From Septoria linicola (lineage: Eukaryota; Ascomycota; Dothideomycetes; Mycosphaerellales; Mycosphaerellaceae): a stretch of 64,000 nucleotides of DNA. Numbering within the stretch: the first letter of the stretch is position 1; the number at the start of each line of letters is the position of its first letter. Of the stretch, positions 21,293-32,319 are shown one piece after another. The stretch lies in NCBI GenBank assembly GCA_024114885.1, contig CP099429.1:682001-746000 (forward strand), read 5' to 3'. A program made the position numbers and the translations under genes. Under the pieces are notes generated by a model. The model was not told where the DNA came from. It did not search any database and saw only the letters and a program-made list of their open reading frames with translations.

Positions 21293-21743
21293 AAGATGCG
21301 TTAGACATAGAGATACATTTTACGCGATCATGATTAGATAAAAGAGATCTTTCAGATGAGACTATGATATCCCGTATGCAGTGTTTCACGTCCTTAATCT
21401 TGTCCGCACTACACTCGAAGCCATGGTAGCAGTTCATTATCTATATATTACTCCACTGTGTACCAAGCTCCAGTGTGTCTACGACCCCACTTCTGTAACA
21501 GGCAGTCAGTCGTCTTCGAGGACTGGAGCAAATTTTCCAATGGAAACGTCATCGTGAGCCTTTCATGCAAGTCGTCGTCCCACTGACGATCATGACTTAT
21601 GCAGGGTCAGCACGGCTCGCCAAGATTTCGCATCTGCTCTCGGAAGCGAGATCTCGCTCCGATTCATGCATATGGTGTGAACAAAGTTCGAACACCGGAC
21701 TACGAGCACATCTCAGGCCGCAGTCCTCAGATCCATTCACAGA
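21293..21743. other. Cyclase-ligase intergenic spacer, no gene
   Basis: This is 451 bp between two genes on the same strand. It is too short for the O-methyltransferase that normally completes the 4-deoxygadusol step, and I see no fragment of one. Confidence 0.6.
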
Positions 21744-23207
21744 ATGGTTTTGAATGGTGACTCGTCGTGGCTTGCCCACGCTGCACAGAATCTGGCGTTG
21801 ATCGTTCTCAGTCTGGTGTTTCTTCCGTTGGACACTACGATACTCTTCCTCAGCTATGCTATTAGGGCTTTACACGGCAAGCACAGTCTTGCTGCTGTTC
21901 AGCAATGCTCGAAGCCCAAAACAATTCTGGTCACTGGAGTAGGCATGACCAAGGGTCTGGTCCTGGCGCGATCCTTCTATCAAGCTGGCCATAGGGTTAT
22001 TGGAGCAGACTTCGAGCCTGGATATGCATGTGGCAGATTTTCAGTCTGTCTGAGCGCTTTCTATGTGCTGCGCAAGCCCTCTGCAAAGTCTTCGGGACCA
22101 TATATCCAAGCATTACTTGATGTGATTCTTAAGGAAAAGGTCGACCTGTGGGTGAGCTGCTCTGGTGTTGCATCGGCCGTGGAAGATGGAGAAGCCAAGG
22201 AGATCATTGAGAAGAGGACCAGCTGCCGAGCCATTCAATTCGATATCGAGACCACTCGGATGCTACACGAAAAGAACACATTCATCGAGCATACGGAGAA
22301 GCTAGGCTTGACGGTGCCAGAGACTCACACCATCACAACTCGAGAGGCAGTTGACCAAGCACTTGCCAAAGCTCCAGCCGGAAGAAAGTACATCATGAAA
22401 ACCATCGGAATGGATGATGCTGCACGAGGTGACATCATGACACTTCTACCCAAGGCCAATCACGACGAAACTGCTAGATATCTGGATCGTCTGAAGATCT
22501 CCAAGGATGCACCATGGATCTTGCAACAATTCGTTCAGGGAGAAGAGTTCTGCACTCATGCGGTAGTCATAGATGGTAGGGTACGAGCATTTGTGGCTTG
22601 CCCTTCGGCTGAGCTCCTCATGCACTATCAAGCACTTCCTTCGGACTCTGCTTTGACGAAGGCGATGCTGAAGTTTACGGAGACTTATGCCGCCGATGGC
22701 GCTGAAGGGCTTACTGGTCACCTTTCGTTCGATTTCTTGGTGGAGGACACCACTCCCAGTGATCCGGGCAAGATCATACTTTACCCCATTGAGTGTAATC
22801 CACGAGCGCATACAGCAGTCTGTCTGTTCAATCATGCTCCGGACATGGTCCATGGCTATCTAGAGCTCCTAGACGGAATCTCGAGCAAGGACGGTCCAGA
22901 CTGGCTGGCAACGCCAACGAGGAATGATGCGTACTATTGGATTGGACATGACTTTGTCACGCTCGTGCTGGCTCCCTTGATTTCGCTGCTTAGTCTGCAG
23001 CTACACTACAGAGACTACATCCGAGGTGTAGCAACATTCCTTGTTCACCTTCTCACATGGAAAGATGGTACCTACGAGGTATGGGATCCCATGCCATGGT
23101 TTGCATTATACCACATCTATTGGCCGCTGCAGTTCTGGAGGTTCTTTAGCCAAGGGAAGAAGTGGAGCAGGATCAACGTCAGCACAACGAAGATGTTCGA
23201 GTGTTGA
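21744..23207 (+). CDS. ATP-grasp ligase, MysC-like (mycosporine amino-acid ligase)
   Basis: A single-exon gene of 487 aa. After a hydrophobic N-terminal segment (about residues 12-40) the protein follows the MysC pattern: TILVTGVGMTKGLVLARSF with a Rossmann-like start, then LWVSCSGVASAVED, then RKYIMKTIGMDD. Next are the ATP-grasp core PWILQQFVQGEEFCTHAVV, LSFDFLVED and the metal/ATP-binding ending YPIECNPRAHTA. MysC-type enzymes phosphorylate 4-deoxygadusol and join it to an amino acid (glycine in cyanobacteria). Fungal mycosporines carry glutamine, glutaminol or serine-type residues. A second hydrophobic stretch near residue 400 (FVTLVLAPLISLLSL) plus the N-terminal one suggests membrane association. 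It lies 451 bp downstream of the cyclase on the same strand. The substrate amino acid cannot be read from the sequence. Confidence 0.88.
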   Translation: MVLNGDSSWLAHAAQNLALIVLSLVFLPLDTTILFLSYAIRALHGKHSLAAVQQCSKPKTILVTGVGMTKGLVLARSFYQAGHRVIGADFEPGYACGRFSVCLSAFYVLRKPSAKSSGPYIQALLDVILKEKVDLWVSCSGVASAVEDGEAKEIIEKRTSCRAIQFDIETTRMLHEKNTFIEHTEKLGLTVPETHTITTREAVDQALAKAPAGRKYIMKTIGMDDAARGDIMTLLPKANHDETARYLDRLKISKDAPWILQQFVQGEEFCTHAVVIDGRVRAFVACPSAELLMHYQALPSDSALTKAMLKFTETYAADGAEGLTGHLSFDFLVEDTTPSDPGKIILYPIECNPRAHTAVCLFNHAPDMVHGYLELLDGISSKDGPDWLATPTRNDAYYWIGHDFVTLVLAPLISLLSLQLHYRDYIRGVATFLVHLLTWKDGTYEVWDPMPWFALYHIYWPLQFWRFFSQGKKWSRINVSTTKMFEC

Positions 23208-24039
23208 GTGTTCGAGGTCTGAACAACATAGCCCTTTCGTCGCCTCCGTGACATGAATGCTTTCCCAGAAGTGTGCGAAGAAGCTCGGTGGCTCATACGC
23301 AAGCCTAGTTTGCGCATGGTCAACTGCTACTCCAGCCACGTACATATAACTACGTCCTGGCACCAATCAGCCTCCTTGACCAGCTCCACGACCAAGCCTT
23401 GAGTCCGCCCTCTACAGGCCAATACACATTCCAAGAGTGCAGCACTTGCAGAGTGTCGAGCCATTATGGGTCAGCGTTGGTGATCGAATACATCAGAACC
23501 GACCTTCTGGGCGCATTACCAAGGCCACCTCGTTGCTGAATCACTCAATCGCAGCAGAGCATGTGCATTGCTTAGTCTGCAGTGATGCCTGGCTTTGCTC
23601 CTCGTGCATACCATTGCTGAGACCTCAATGACGGGAGCTTTTGTCTGCTTGTGCTGGAACCTACCCGTCTTACAGTAGCACTAAGCGCGGGCTTTGTCCC
23701 TTTGAGTTCTGCACATAAGCGCTGTTCGTCTCGATCTTGTGGTGTCAGCTGTACCGTGCGAGGCATTTCGTTGTGCTGATCGAGTACGGGCATGCCTCAG
23801 GTATAGGGTGGTGGCTCGACAGCACTACATGTCTTGGTTTGAGAGTAGATTGCCAGAATACGTGTTGCGACCAAGTCTCGATACATCGCGCAAGGCTCGA
23901 AATGCAAAATAGTCACGCAAGGTATCGACAACGATCCGACGCTGAGGCCATGAAGGACTGCTTCATTGATAGAGAATGTCTTCATACATAGCGAAGAAAG
24001 TTGCACATGATCGTAGACTGCTTTTGCATTTGAAGTTGA
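23208..24039. other. Intergenic, no gene seen
   Basis: This region is 0.83 kb between the 3' ends of two convergent genes. Only short frames are present, and it is expected to hold two 3' UTRs. Confidence 0.5.
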
Positions 24040-25634
24040 TCAACGCTTTATCTTTGCAAATTGCGTGTAACCATTGTGGATCATCTGATCGACCGCCTCG
24101 TGTGGACTCGTGCTCGCGCGTGGCTCAGTCTCCCTGATCGGAGGTAGAGGTCGCTCCTCTACAATGATCACGTCGTCCCGTGAGATCGATGAGCGAGCAT
24201 CCATCTCGTTGTACATGGCATGTACTCCGACAGTGGTAGGCCCACCTTTGACCTCTTGTTTGACGTATCTGGACGAGCCGTCGATGCTTTGTACTCGTAG
24301 CTCGTAGTCGCGGTCGAGTTCTTGCTCCTTCTCCTTGTTCGTGCCTAATCCCGACCTTTGTCCATATGTGGTGAACTTTCTGCCGGTGAACTTGCTGTAT
24401 AGGCGTTGGAGTAGGCCGGCAGTCGCCGGGATACAGGCGCAGAGGACTCCCAAATTCAACTCCACATTGGACCAGATAGCGATTGGATTGTAATACAAGG
24501 TGACGTTCGTCGCATTCCCCCATTGTACGAGGGTTCGTAAACGTATGATGGAACAGATCGTGACGAAGCCACCAAGTGCGAATGTTACAAGCACGGCGAT
24601 CTTCTTGCGTGTTGGAATCTCGAGCGCGATGAGGCGTGGTAGCGGGAGGATGATACAAGCCACGTCGAAGGCGATGGTAAGACCTGCGGTGGAGAATATC
24701 AAAGCGTTCTGATTGATACAGTAACCCCTGCAGGCGTTGTTAGTTCGATATCAATGCTAGCTTGTGCTCTTGCTTACTGATGAATGCCGTCCCACCGGAG
24801 CCAGAAGAACTCAAGAGGCTGACACCCTAGACCGAGGACGACCATGCAGAGCAAAACAAACAAGGTCATGATTCCAATGAGCAGGAGGCATGATCTGCGG
24901 AACCATCGAGAATCTGGTCGCGTTTCAGGCCACATCCGCAGATAGAGCAGCAAGATGGACACTTTCGTAACGGTAAGCTCGATAATATAGGTCCATTCAG
25001 AGACGTAGAACAGCTTCAAGATCTCGCTGATCTGGTAGTTTGGATCCGGCAGCATCCAGATGTCTTGACCTAGACCTTCGGTGACCATCACATCTAGGAT
25101 GGCATCGCTAGGGATGAGGATCAGCCAGCCCAGCAAGATGGTGTAATCATCCCAGCCGAAGCCAGTGCCGCCGAAGCGCCGCATTCGGGAGAACACTCGA
25201 GCAAATGTTCCGAAAGTGGCGAGTGCGAACATGGCCCACGATACATTTCGCGTGAGCCAACCTTGATCGCGAATAGGCTCCTTGCAGTTGATAGCCGAGA
25301 ATCGTCGTGCCTCTAGGCTCTCTACAACTGTGCAGTTCGCTGCCAAGCATGTCGCACCTGCTTCAGCGAAAGGTACACTAGCACATAGGCATGCGGTGTC
25401 CGTCAAGCCAGTGCAGCCTGATGCCGGCAACGCTGCTACAAGACATTGTAGCTGGGAATGATCAGCCTACTGAGCTTGAACAAAGCTCGAAGTGCTACTT
25501 ACAGAGCATGTTGACAGTGTTGGAAGCGGCGGATATGTTGAGATCTGTCGCTTTGACAGGCCGGTATCGAGAGTTGAGGCGCCGACATTTGTGAAGAGTA
25601 AAGTGATTGCAGCGAGGGCAGATGAGACCAACAT
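24040..25634 (-). CDS. CFEM-domain, PTH11-like seven-helix membrane protein
   Basis: There are three exons: 25634-25503, 25451-24778 and 24727-24040 (497 aa). A signal peptide (MLVSSALAAITLLFTNVGAS) leads into a CFEM domain with all eight cysteines once intron 1 is removed (TC, LQC, GC, AC, LC, TC, NC, INC, residues about 43-100). A rhodopsin-like seven-helix part follows, with GWDDYTILLGW, YVSEWTYIIELTVTKVSILLLYLR, GYCINQNALIFSTAG and LGVLCACIPATAGLLQRLY. The cytoplasmic tail of about 120 residues is charged. These are typical markers of PTH11-class receptors, which in plant-pathogenic fungi sense surfaces. The ligand is unknown. Confidence 0.9.
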
Positions 25635-27063
25635 GATGGCCACGACACGGGTGGCAGTCGACCAGCCTGTAGAATGATTGTGAATAAGTGAGCGGGTCGG
25701 AGTGAGGAGCAAGTTGACAGCCAGCTGCCAGCTCGATATGAGTGCCCAAGGACTATATCGCCTGCTCACTCCTAGATATCCTGGTAAAACGAAAGAGGGT
25801 CACGCTGCTGGGTCAAGCAGAGACCAAAAGAGAAGGCTTGCAGAAGTTGTTGTGCATGCAGTTCGCAATCCTGTGCGATCGCAATCAGGGTACGTAAGAG
25901 GAGAGGATCTCCAACGGTGCTCGACGTTGGCAGTCATCTCGACAGGGCGGAGACCCTAGACCCGAGGCAGCGCGCAGCTGTCATACTGAGCGGATGTCGC
26001 TTCAGGAGAAAGCGTGCGGAGGATATGGCACCAAGCATCGCTTCGCTTGCATCAAGAGCACGGGTACTACGGTAGGCGCATTGGGGATGAGGTGCCGCGT
26101 GCGGGCTGCCGTGTAGACTATACGCTAACACATTGGTACCTGACGGATCTGCATCTGCTTCCAACCGTAGTGTGAGCTTGACCATGGAAGAGAACTGTGA
26201 TAACCCGGCTTGCTTGCGTGATCGCGGGGAGCATCTCACATTGCCAGAGTAACTGTTGCGCACTCTTCTCTGCGCTCAACTGCGGCTGTGAACAGAGTCT
26301 TGTGTCAAGGTCTCTTGACGTTGATGATGTCCAAAAGAAAATCTAGACACTTGCGACTCTTTCCCCGCTTCGATTGCCCCTGTCTACCACATCCTACACT
26401 AGCTTTTTCGGGAAAGGTCAGTCTCTTCACTTCAGCTTTACATGCAAGCTTGAAACAACATCACTACCGATAACGTGGTTGCTCTTCTGTTGATCGCAAC
26501 GTCCATGGTACAGCAGGCGTGGCATACATTCCCGACGCCGGTCACGACGCCACCACCCAAGCGACTTTTCATGAAGGCCGCGACGCCGAACTGCCGCTAA
26601 AACTTCTCACGCACGTCAGCCAGCTAACGTTGCACCAGCAGATTGCTAGGACAAGCGACATTCGCCACCTTTAAAACACCGTTGTGAAGACGTTGTGACG
26701 TGATGCCGACACCCGCGCAGACGAGGCGTCTTGTGGAGAGTCAAGAACCAAGGCAGAAGGAACAACCCGCAGCTTAGAGCTGCGCCAGCAGCCACCAAAT
26801 GTGCGCGCAAATTTGCGCTTCTATGGGTCTCGATGCGAGGACCTAACGGACCACACGAGTCTGCCTCTCGAGAAACACCGCAGTCTGTTGCAAGTGAACA
26901 ACGAAGATGAAAACTGACTGGAAAAGTTGTCAAGCAAGTAGTGCCGTCCACTCGTGCCGTGGTACGGCTATTGAACTATATTTTCTATGGAGCTTTTACC
27001 AAACACTGGAAGCCGCTTCGGCTCCGCTCGTCATTGTGCGAGACAGTTCCATGCAGGCATTGC
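25635..27063. other. 1.4 kb without a supported gene
   Basis: Upstream of the CFEM receptor and downstream of the peroxidase gene. Frames of 60-109 codons are present but unconvincing. I see no repeats or RNA genes. Confidence 0.45.
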
Positions 27064-28662
27064 CTAATAAGTGGTAGATTTGCTGGTTGGACTGTACTTC
27101 TGACCAGGAAACTTGTTGAATAAAGATTGGTCGAAGCGACTCACAATCGGGCAATCGAATCCAGCAGCCAATGGCTTAATGCTGGAAGAAATCAGCCCGT
27201 TGACGGCCTTGGTGACCGGAGACAATGCGCCGAGCAAGCCTCCTGCAGCATCAGGAATGAGAGCCTGTGTGAATTGTGCCATGAAGCACACTGCCTTTGG
27301 GTTCGCAGGATCGAAGAGGCTGTCCATTGCCATCACGCCTCCAGTAAGGTCCTCGAGCTTGACGCCTGCATAACTGTTCACGCCATTTGCGTTACCGCCA
27401 AGCTTGAAGCTGTCGGGATAGGCGGTATATTGTATGGCAACGTCGGAGTTCACGTTGGCGGCATCGTACATCTGAGTAGAAGGCCGCCTGTACCATCGTT
27501 CAGGTATACGCTCCTGGCCAGGCAGCCACTTGAAGTTTGGATATTGACCCTCCACTGCAAAGAAGGTCTTGAACATCTCGCCATCTAGCCAACCTGCACA
27601 CGTGTCAGCAAACCTAACACGCATTTTATGCTTCGGAAAGTCCACTGACCATTGGGCTCTTCGGCCGAGTGGTTCGACATCAAGTTAATGACGAACATGT
27701 ATGCTGCCGGCGCGACCAGCACTCCGGAGAAAGGGGCAGAGAAGAAATATGGATTAGTCGCAATGGACTGCGCGCCCTTGTTGCGGAAGTCCTGAGCCTG
27801 ATATGCCACATCAGAATTAGCACCATTCCTCATCCTCAGTGTAATGCATTCGACGACCTACAAATTTGTCCAAGGTGTATCTGTCCGAACCGTCTTTTAC
27901 ACCCCACTCATAGGCCTGCGTGAACTGCTTGATGTCCAGTGAGTGGGCATCTCCATTGTTGATATAGGCGTCCTTGCGCCCAATGGACATATCAGTCTCG
28001 TAAGTGTTGTGAGAGTTGGAGATTCCTTGAGCTTGACCCAGTAATGCCTTGGTGAGGACATTCGTGGGCTGCGCGCCTCCGATACTCCTTGAAGAAGTTA
28101 GCATACAAGTTACACAGCGTCTTTCCCTCATCCTTTTTCTCTCAAATGTCTTGAGATTAAAGCCTCTTGTCTGAACTCACCAGGTACCAAGCACAGGATC
28201 GCCGGTCATGAGCACACCGTATGCAGCAAGAAACGCCGATAGCACTGGCCCCATGCCAAAGGATTGACCGAGACCATCTACAGTCTGGAGAATGGTTGCA
28301 ACTCCAGATCTGGGCAGGTAACCATGATTCGCAGCTAAGGAAATTGTCAGTCATGCTCGGTGCGCTCTGAAGAACATCTTAATGGCGGACTGACCGGCAT
28401 TGAGCCCTGGACAAGGGCCTCGAATCTGGCCGGGCAATGGAGATGCGTACGCATGCTCGCCAGTCGTGGAGACAAATTGGTCCTTCTCGTCGAAAGTCAA
28501 GCATGGTATGTTCCCGCAGTTGCCTCGAGCCTTGCTCAGAGCCTCAAGTGGCGAAGGAGTCGGAAGTCCAATCTTCTCGTTGGCTTCCAGAGCGAATGGA
28601 AATGCAGTAGCTTGCAAAGAAAGAGCAGCGAGCACGAATCCGTGCTTCAGAGTGAACAACAT
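27064..28662 (-). CDS. Secreted heme-thiolate peroxidase (chloroperoxidase / unspecific peroxygenase family)
   Basis: Five exons: 28662-28395, 28334-28181, 28087-27862, 27797-27650 and 27593-27064 (441 aa). The 27797 acceptor could instead lie a few codons later. A signal peptide (residues 1-20) is followed by the family hallmark GPCPGLNA with the heme-ligand Cys84, which continues across intron 1 into ANHGYLPRSG. Later come SNSHNTYETDMSIGRKDA (acid-base region), NHSAEE and LTGGVMAM. Enzymes of this family use peroxide for peroxygenation or halogenation of small molecules outside the cell. At 441 aa it is of the long class. Substrate is unknown. It sits tail-to-head with the CFEM gene, but no functional link is evident. 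Confidence 0.9.
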
Positions 28663-29406
28663 AGCTGAAGAAGAATGCTAGAAGCTGGTCTACGCAGCGA
28701 CTATTTCGTACAATGAATGGACGTCGCGAAAGCAACGAGAGATGGCGTTCCTATGGAACTTGTTATGCTATCAAACGAGAAGTCATCAGGAAGTTCTTTA
28801 ATTTTCTAAGCAAGGTCCTGCAGATTCACGTCTGTGTTAGCCAGAGACTCACGTGCCGGTGCGAGGCGAAGGTGTCTGCATAGCGCCACTTTTAGTTTCA
28901 CGGTGATCTTCATTGGACGGAGTCGACGTCCTTCGACAAAACAAGAGATGTCAACGCTCCTGCAGTAGAGCTGTGGACACACAATAGGGACAGCAGCACG
29001 GTTCGGAGGGTTGCCGTGGCGCCTCTTCGCTAGGAAATAGCTGCGACAGACGTTGCTTAAGCTTTACGCGCCGATCGGCAAGCTGCAGGAGCGGCTTACC
29101 GGGCGAGCAGTCCGTGCCATTGTTTCAATGCCGATCGTTCTGTGCATGTTCCATCTGACACGGGTGCTATAGTGGTTCTGGCAGCAAGACCTGCATTGGT
29201 GAATAGGAAGCCAGAGTACTGTCCCGCCGGTCTGCAGTTCTTCGCAGCTTTGCGGAATCATTGTCTTCGCCCGGCCTTCTGTGTGAAGCTCGAGTGCTTC
29301 TACGTCAGCCTAAAATAGGCCCTGTTCACAGAGGCGCGGGAGTACCGCCCTGAAAGCCTGCCATTGTTGCCGCTACTGTACATGAGCAAGAAGTCACAGA
29401 GCATAC
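28663..29406. other. Promoter side of the peroxidase gene, no gene seen
   Basis: This 0.74-kb region has only short frames. It presumably includes the peroxidase promoter. No clear TATA box stands out. Confidence 0.4.
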
Positions 29407-29691
29407 ATGCGACCGCTCGACCTGCTAAACGTCATCTGTGGGCTTGCTGCCGCGATTACGGTGATATTGCTTCCTCGCGTCACAACGACCATGATGCGTG
29501 TTAATGCTAGCAGCGCTATCAAGGAGTCACGCCTCGCCGCAGTTCAATCGCCTGGCAATTCTGCTATGCGGCAAGACCAGTATGTCATGAGGCGCTCGTC
29601 CCTGACGACGGCCTCGCAAACTCCGCATGTTGAAGAGACCAGGATCGCGAGGCGAGGTTTCCAGATCGCCTCAATGGTTTCGCTGATCTAG
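29407..29691 (+). CDS. Possible small membrane-anchored or secreted protein
   Basis: A 94-residue frame from an ATG with a hydrophobic N-terminal segment (LLNVICGLAAAITVILLP) followed by a basic, Ser/Arg-rich remainder without cysteines. It could be a small anchored protein, or a chance frame. There are no introns, domain or relatives that I recognise. Confidence 0.25.
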   Translation: MRPLDLLNVICGLAAAITVILLPRVTTTMMRVNASSAIKESRLAAVQSPGNSAMRQDQYVMRRSSLTTASQTPHVEETRIARRGFQIASMVSLI

Positions 29692-29943
29692 CTTTGTACC
29701 GCGTGAGTCTCGCATGTTTCTTGCACGAAAGGCTTGAGTCTTTGTTGTTTGGAGCTCGAAGCCTTCGACATGGTTGCGAGATGAATGAGCGGTCTAGATA
29801 GGATTGCAATCCGCGATGGGCGGCATTTCTCGCTGGTGTCAAAAGTTATCCTATCTGATGCCGGCTCCTCATGGGCCTTGTCCTTCACTGAATTGCATCG
29901 CTCGCGCATCACATTCTCATACCCAACGCCCTAGACTGGTGAG

Positions 29944-30466
29944 CTAACAATTTGTCGCGGTTGTCCCAAAGGGCCTCACATACTGAACTGCGAATGTGCC
30001 CTGAACGTCACGGCAAGACATATGCACACTACCCTCATCATCAAGGCTTGCCCCATCACCCGGCACGAAGTCGTACTTGCCCCTAGGACTCTGCGCGATC
30101 AAAAACACAAACTCCTCCTGGGCGCTTGTATTCACGACTCGGTGTGCATCTTCTATCGGCACGGCCAAGAAAGCGCCAGGTCCCATCGCATATTCATGCC
30201 TCTTGCCATCTTTCGTTCTCACTTCAATTCTGCCTCTCCAGAAAGAGGAATGAAGTAATCCCATACGAGACTGTGCCTGGAAACTCGCCACCAGATGTCT
30301 GCAGTCTGATGACTGTGAACTTGACTTCTCCAGAGGATTGCACTGGAGAAGGATGCCAACCCCCAGGTTTCGCAACGACGCGAGGCACTGAGGTGAGGTT
30401 TGCAATGTAATCAGGCTTGGTAGCATTGGTAATAGAGCGAAGCTGTACACCATGGATCGATGGCAT
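29944..30466 (-). pseudogene. Cupin-fold protein interrupted by a +1 frameshift
   Basis: Read from the ATG at 30466, the frame encodes the first half of a small cupin (VAKPGGWHPSP, then PGTVSYGITSFLFLE) and stops early. The second half continues in another frame from about 30235: GRIEVRTKDGKRHEYAMGPG, AVPIEDAHRVVNTS, FVFLIAQSPRG, ending at 29944. The two halves fit together if a single extra base lies in the run at 30233-30239, in the LE-GRIEV strand. No usable intron fits there. Cupins of this size (about 170 aa) bind a metal through His/Glu, but here only some of the His ligands are apparent. Either a recent pseudogene or one sequencing/assembly error. Confidence 0.6.
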
Positions 30467-32319
30467 AAGTCGAGATGGCCTTGATCGAGTAGCAGAGCTC
30501 GCGAGCCCGTAGTCTGAGAGTCCCCTCAGCGCGAGCTGGCGACGACACGCATGGTTAAGTAGCGTGAAAAGGTATTGCTAGAATTTTGAGATAGTCTGCT
30601 TGATCTCCAGGTCGACGCTGTTCGCAGATTAGACACTGTATGTGAGAAGTCAGCTGACCCCGACTTGGATAAGGCAACGTGAAGTCGCGCCTTGCAGGTC
30701 TACCAATGGCGCAAAAGAGCGATTGTAGACTTTCAAAGTCATTTGTTCTGTTGCCAGTCCCGTGTGAGATCTCACAGTGTTGGGCTCTGTCTTGGTGCCG
30801 TGTTCACGTCGCCAGGTACTCAACTCGCAAGGTAGACAATCTACCAGACAAGACAGGCTGTCTGTCGTCCAGATTTACAGGGCCCGCTCTTTCGCATGCC
30901 ACAGCCTCCGCCGCGATCTCGGAAGGAGCCATCCTGGAGCACTGAGCAATCATGCAGATGGCGTCTAGTAAGTGCATTGAAGCGATGTGAGTCAGGATCC
31001 AAGGTATCGTAAATCTCCAGGCTACATCAGTGCTGTGCACAAAGGCTTCGGCACCTGGTCGATAAAGCTCTTAGGGCACAAAGGCGTATCAGTCATGGAC
31101 GTGTCAGTCATCGCACGCCTCCCCCGATCAGCATCTGGGCTGTGATCAGGGTTTGCAGTTCAGTAGCTGACGGACCGGCATCAATGTCTGGACGTCCGTC
31201 GTATAAATAGTAGCAGTCGCAGTGCAGAGTCGGCATGTGCGAAGTCGCGATGCGGAGGTAGCGTGGCTGACTAATTTGAACACCAGAGAGGCTTTCACCT
31301 CCTGACAAAGTCTTAAGACAAGCGTGAGGATTTTGTCCACTTCCATCATCGCCGCAACGTGCTCCGCCACGGGAGAGCGTGCTGTGGGTTTAGAGCAGGA
31401 GAAAGAGCTACGCAACGAACAGCAACTTCGTCCTACACACAGCACATTGGTGAAGAGCAAGGCATCGTCGAGCGCGAGAAAATGCTAAGATAGCGAGATC
31501 TGAGGGTATCGAACGATGCTTTGGAGTGGGGACTTCGCGTATCTGGACGTGCGTGACTTTGGAGAGGGCTCTCTGGCGCAGTGAACTCGAGGCATTGGAG
31601 CGCGCAGATGAAGGGGACAATTGTGGTTGCAGATGGATCTTGCTTGCCGCTGGAACTATTGCGCGGGTTGATAGTTGGCGTCTCGAACGTCTCGAGACCA
31701 CGCGCGCCCATTGCTCTTCTGAGCCAGTCAGTGCAGTGCGTCGCGCGAATCTGGACGCGTGAAGCACAAGACTATAGCTTGCTGGGCGAGCGCCCGAAGC
31801 GCCAGCACTTCTCCGTTACTTTTCAGCTATCTCAGGGAGGAAGAAACGGTTGTGTGCCCCTTGGACGACGAGAATGCTGAATCACGAACGGACACGGGCA
31901 TCTATAGGCCCAGGGTTGTTCCCAAAGTGCAATACATCCGTCACGCACCAATGACGTGGACTGCGAGCAGGTAAGCCACCGAGCCTTCAGTATTGTGAAA
32001 TTTTCAGACTATTGTTGACCTGCTGAGCCTCCTTCGGCTCTCATCGTGATCAATGAGTGAAAGCTGTTTCAGCACGCCAAGCCCTTCACTTCGAGCACTC
32101 ACCTGCAGGTCAACAATAGTGCCGCTTGTCACATGGTTCTTCGTATTGTGGATTTCGAGCTCAATAGTGAACTGAATGCTATTGTGCTCAGTTGTGTAAG
32201 GTAAAACTTTTGCTACTCGTTCATCCTGATCATCTTCCTCAACATTCTCAACACGAATTTTACTCACATACCACATTTCAAGCAAGTTCTCCCCTTTTCA
32301 ATATACTCCAAGCCATCCA
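30467..32319. other. 1.85 kb without a supported gene
   Basis: Only short or overlapping frames on both strands (for example 31408-31767 minus, 31581-31880 plus), with no recognisable domain. The rightmost 150 bp precede the ATG at 32320 and are AT- and CT-rich, as expected for a promoter. Confidence 0.45.
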
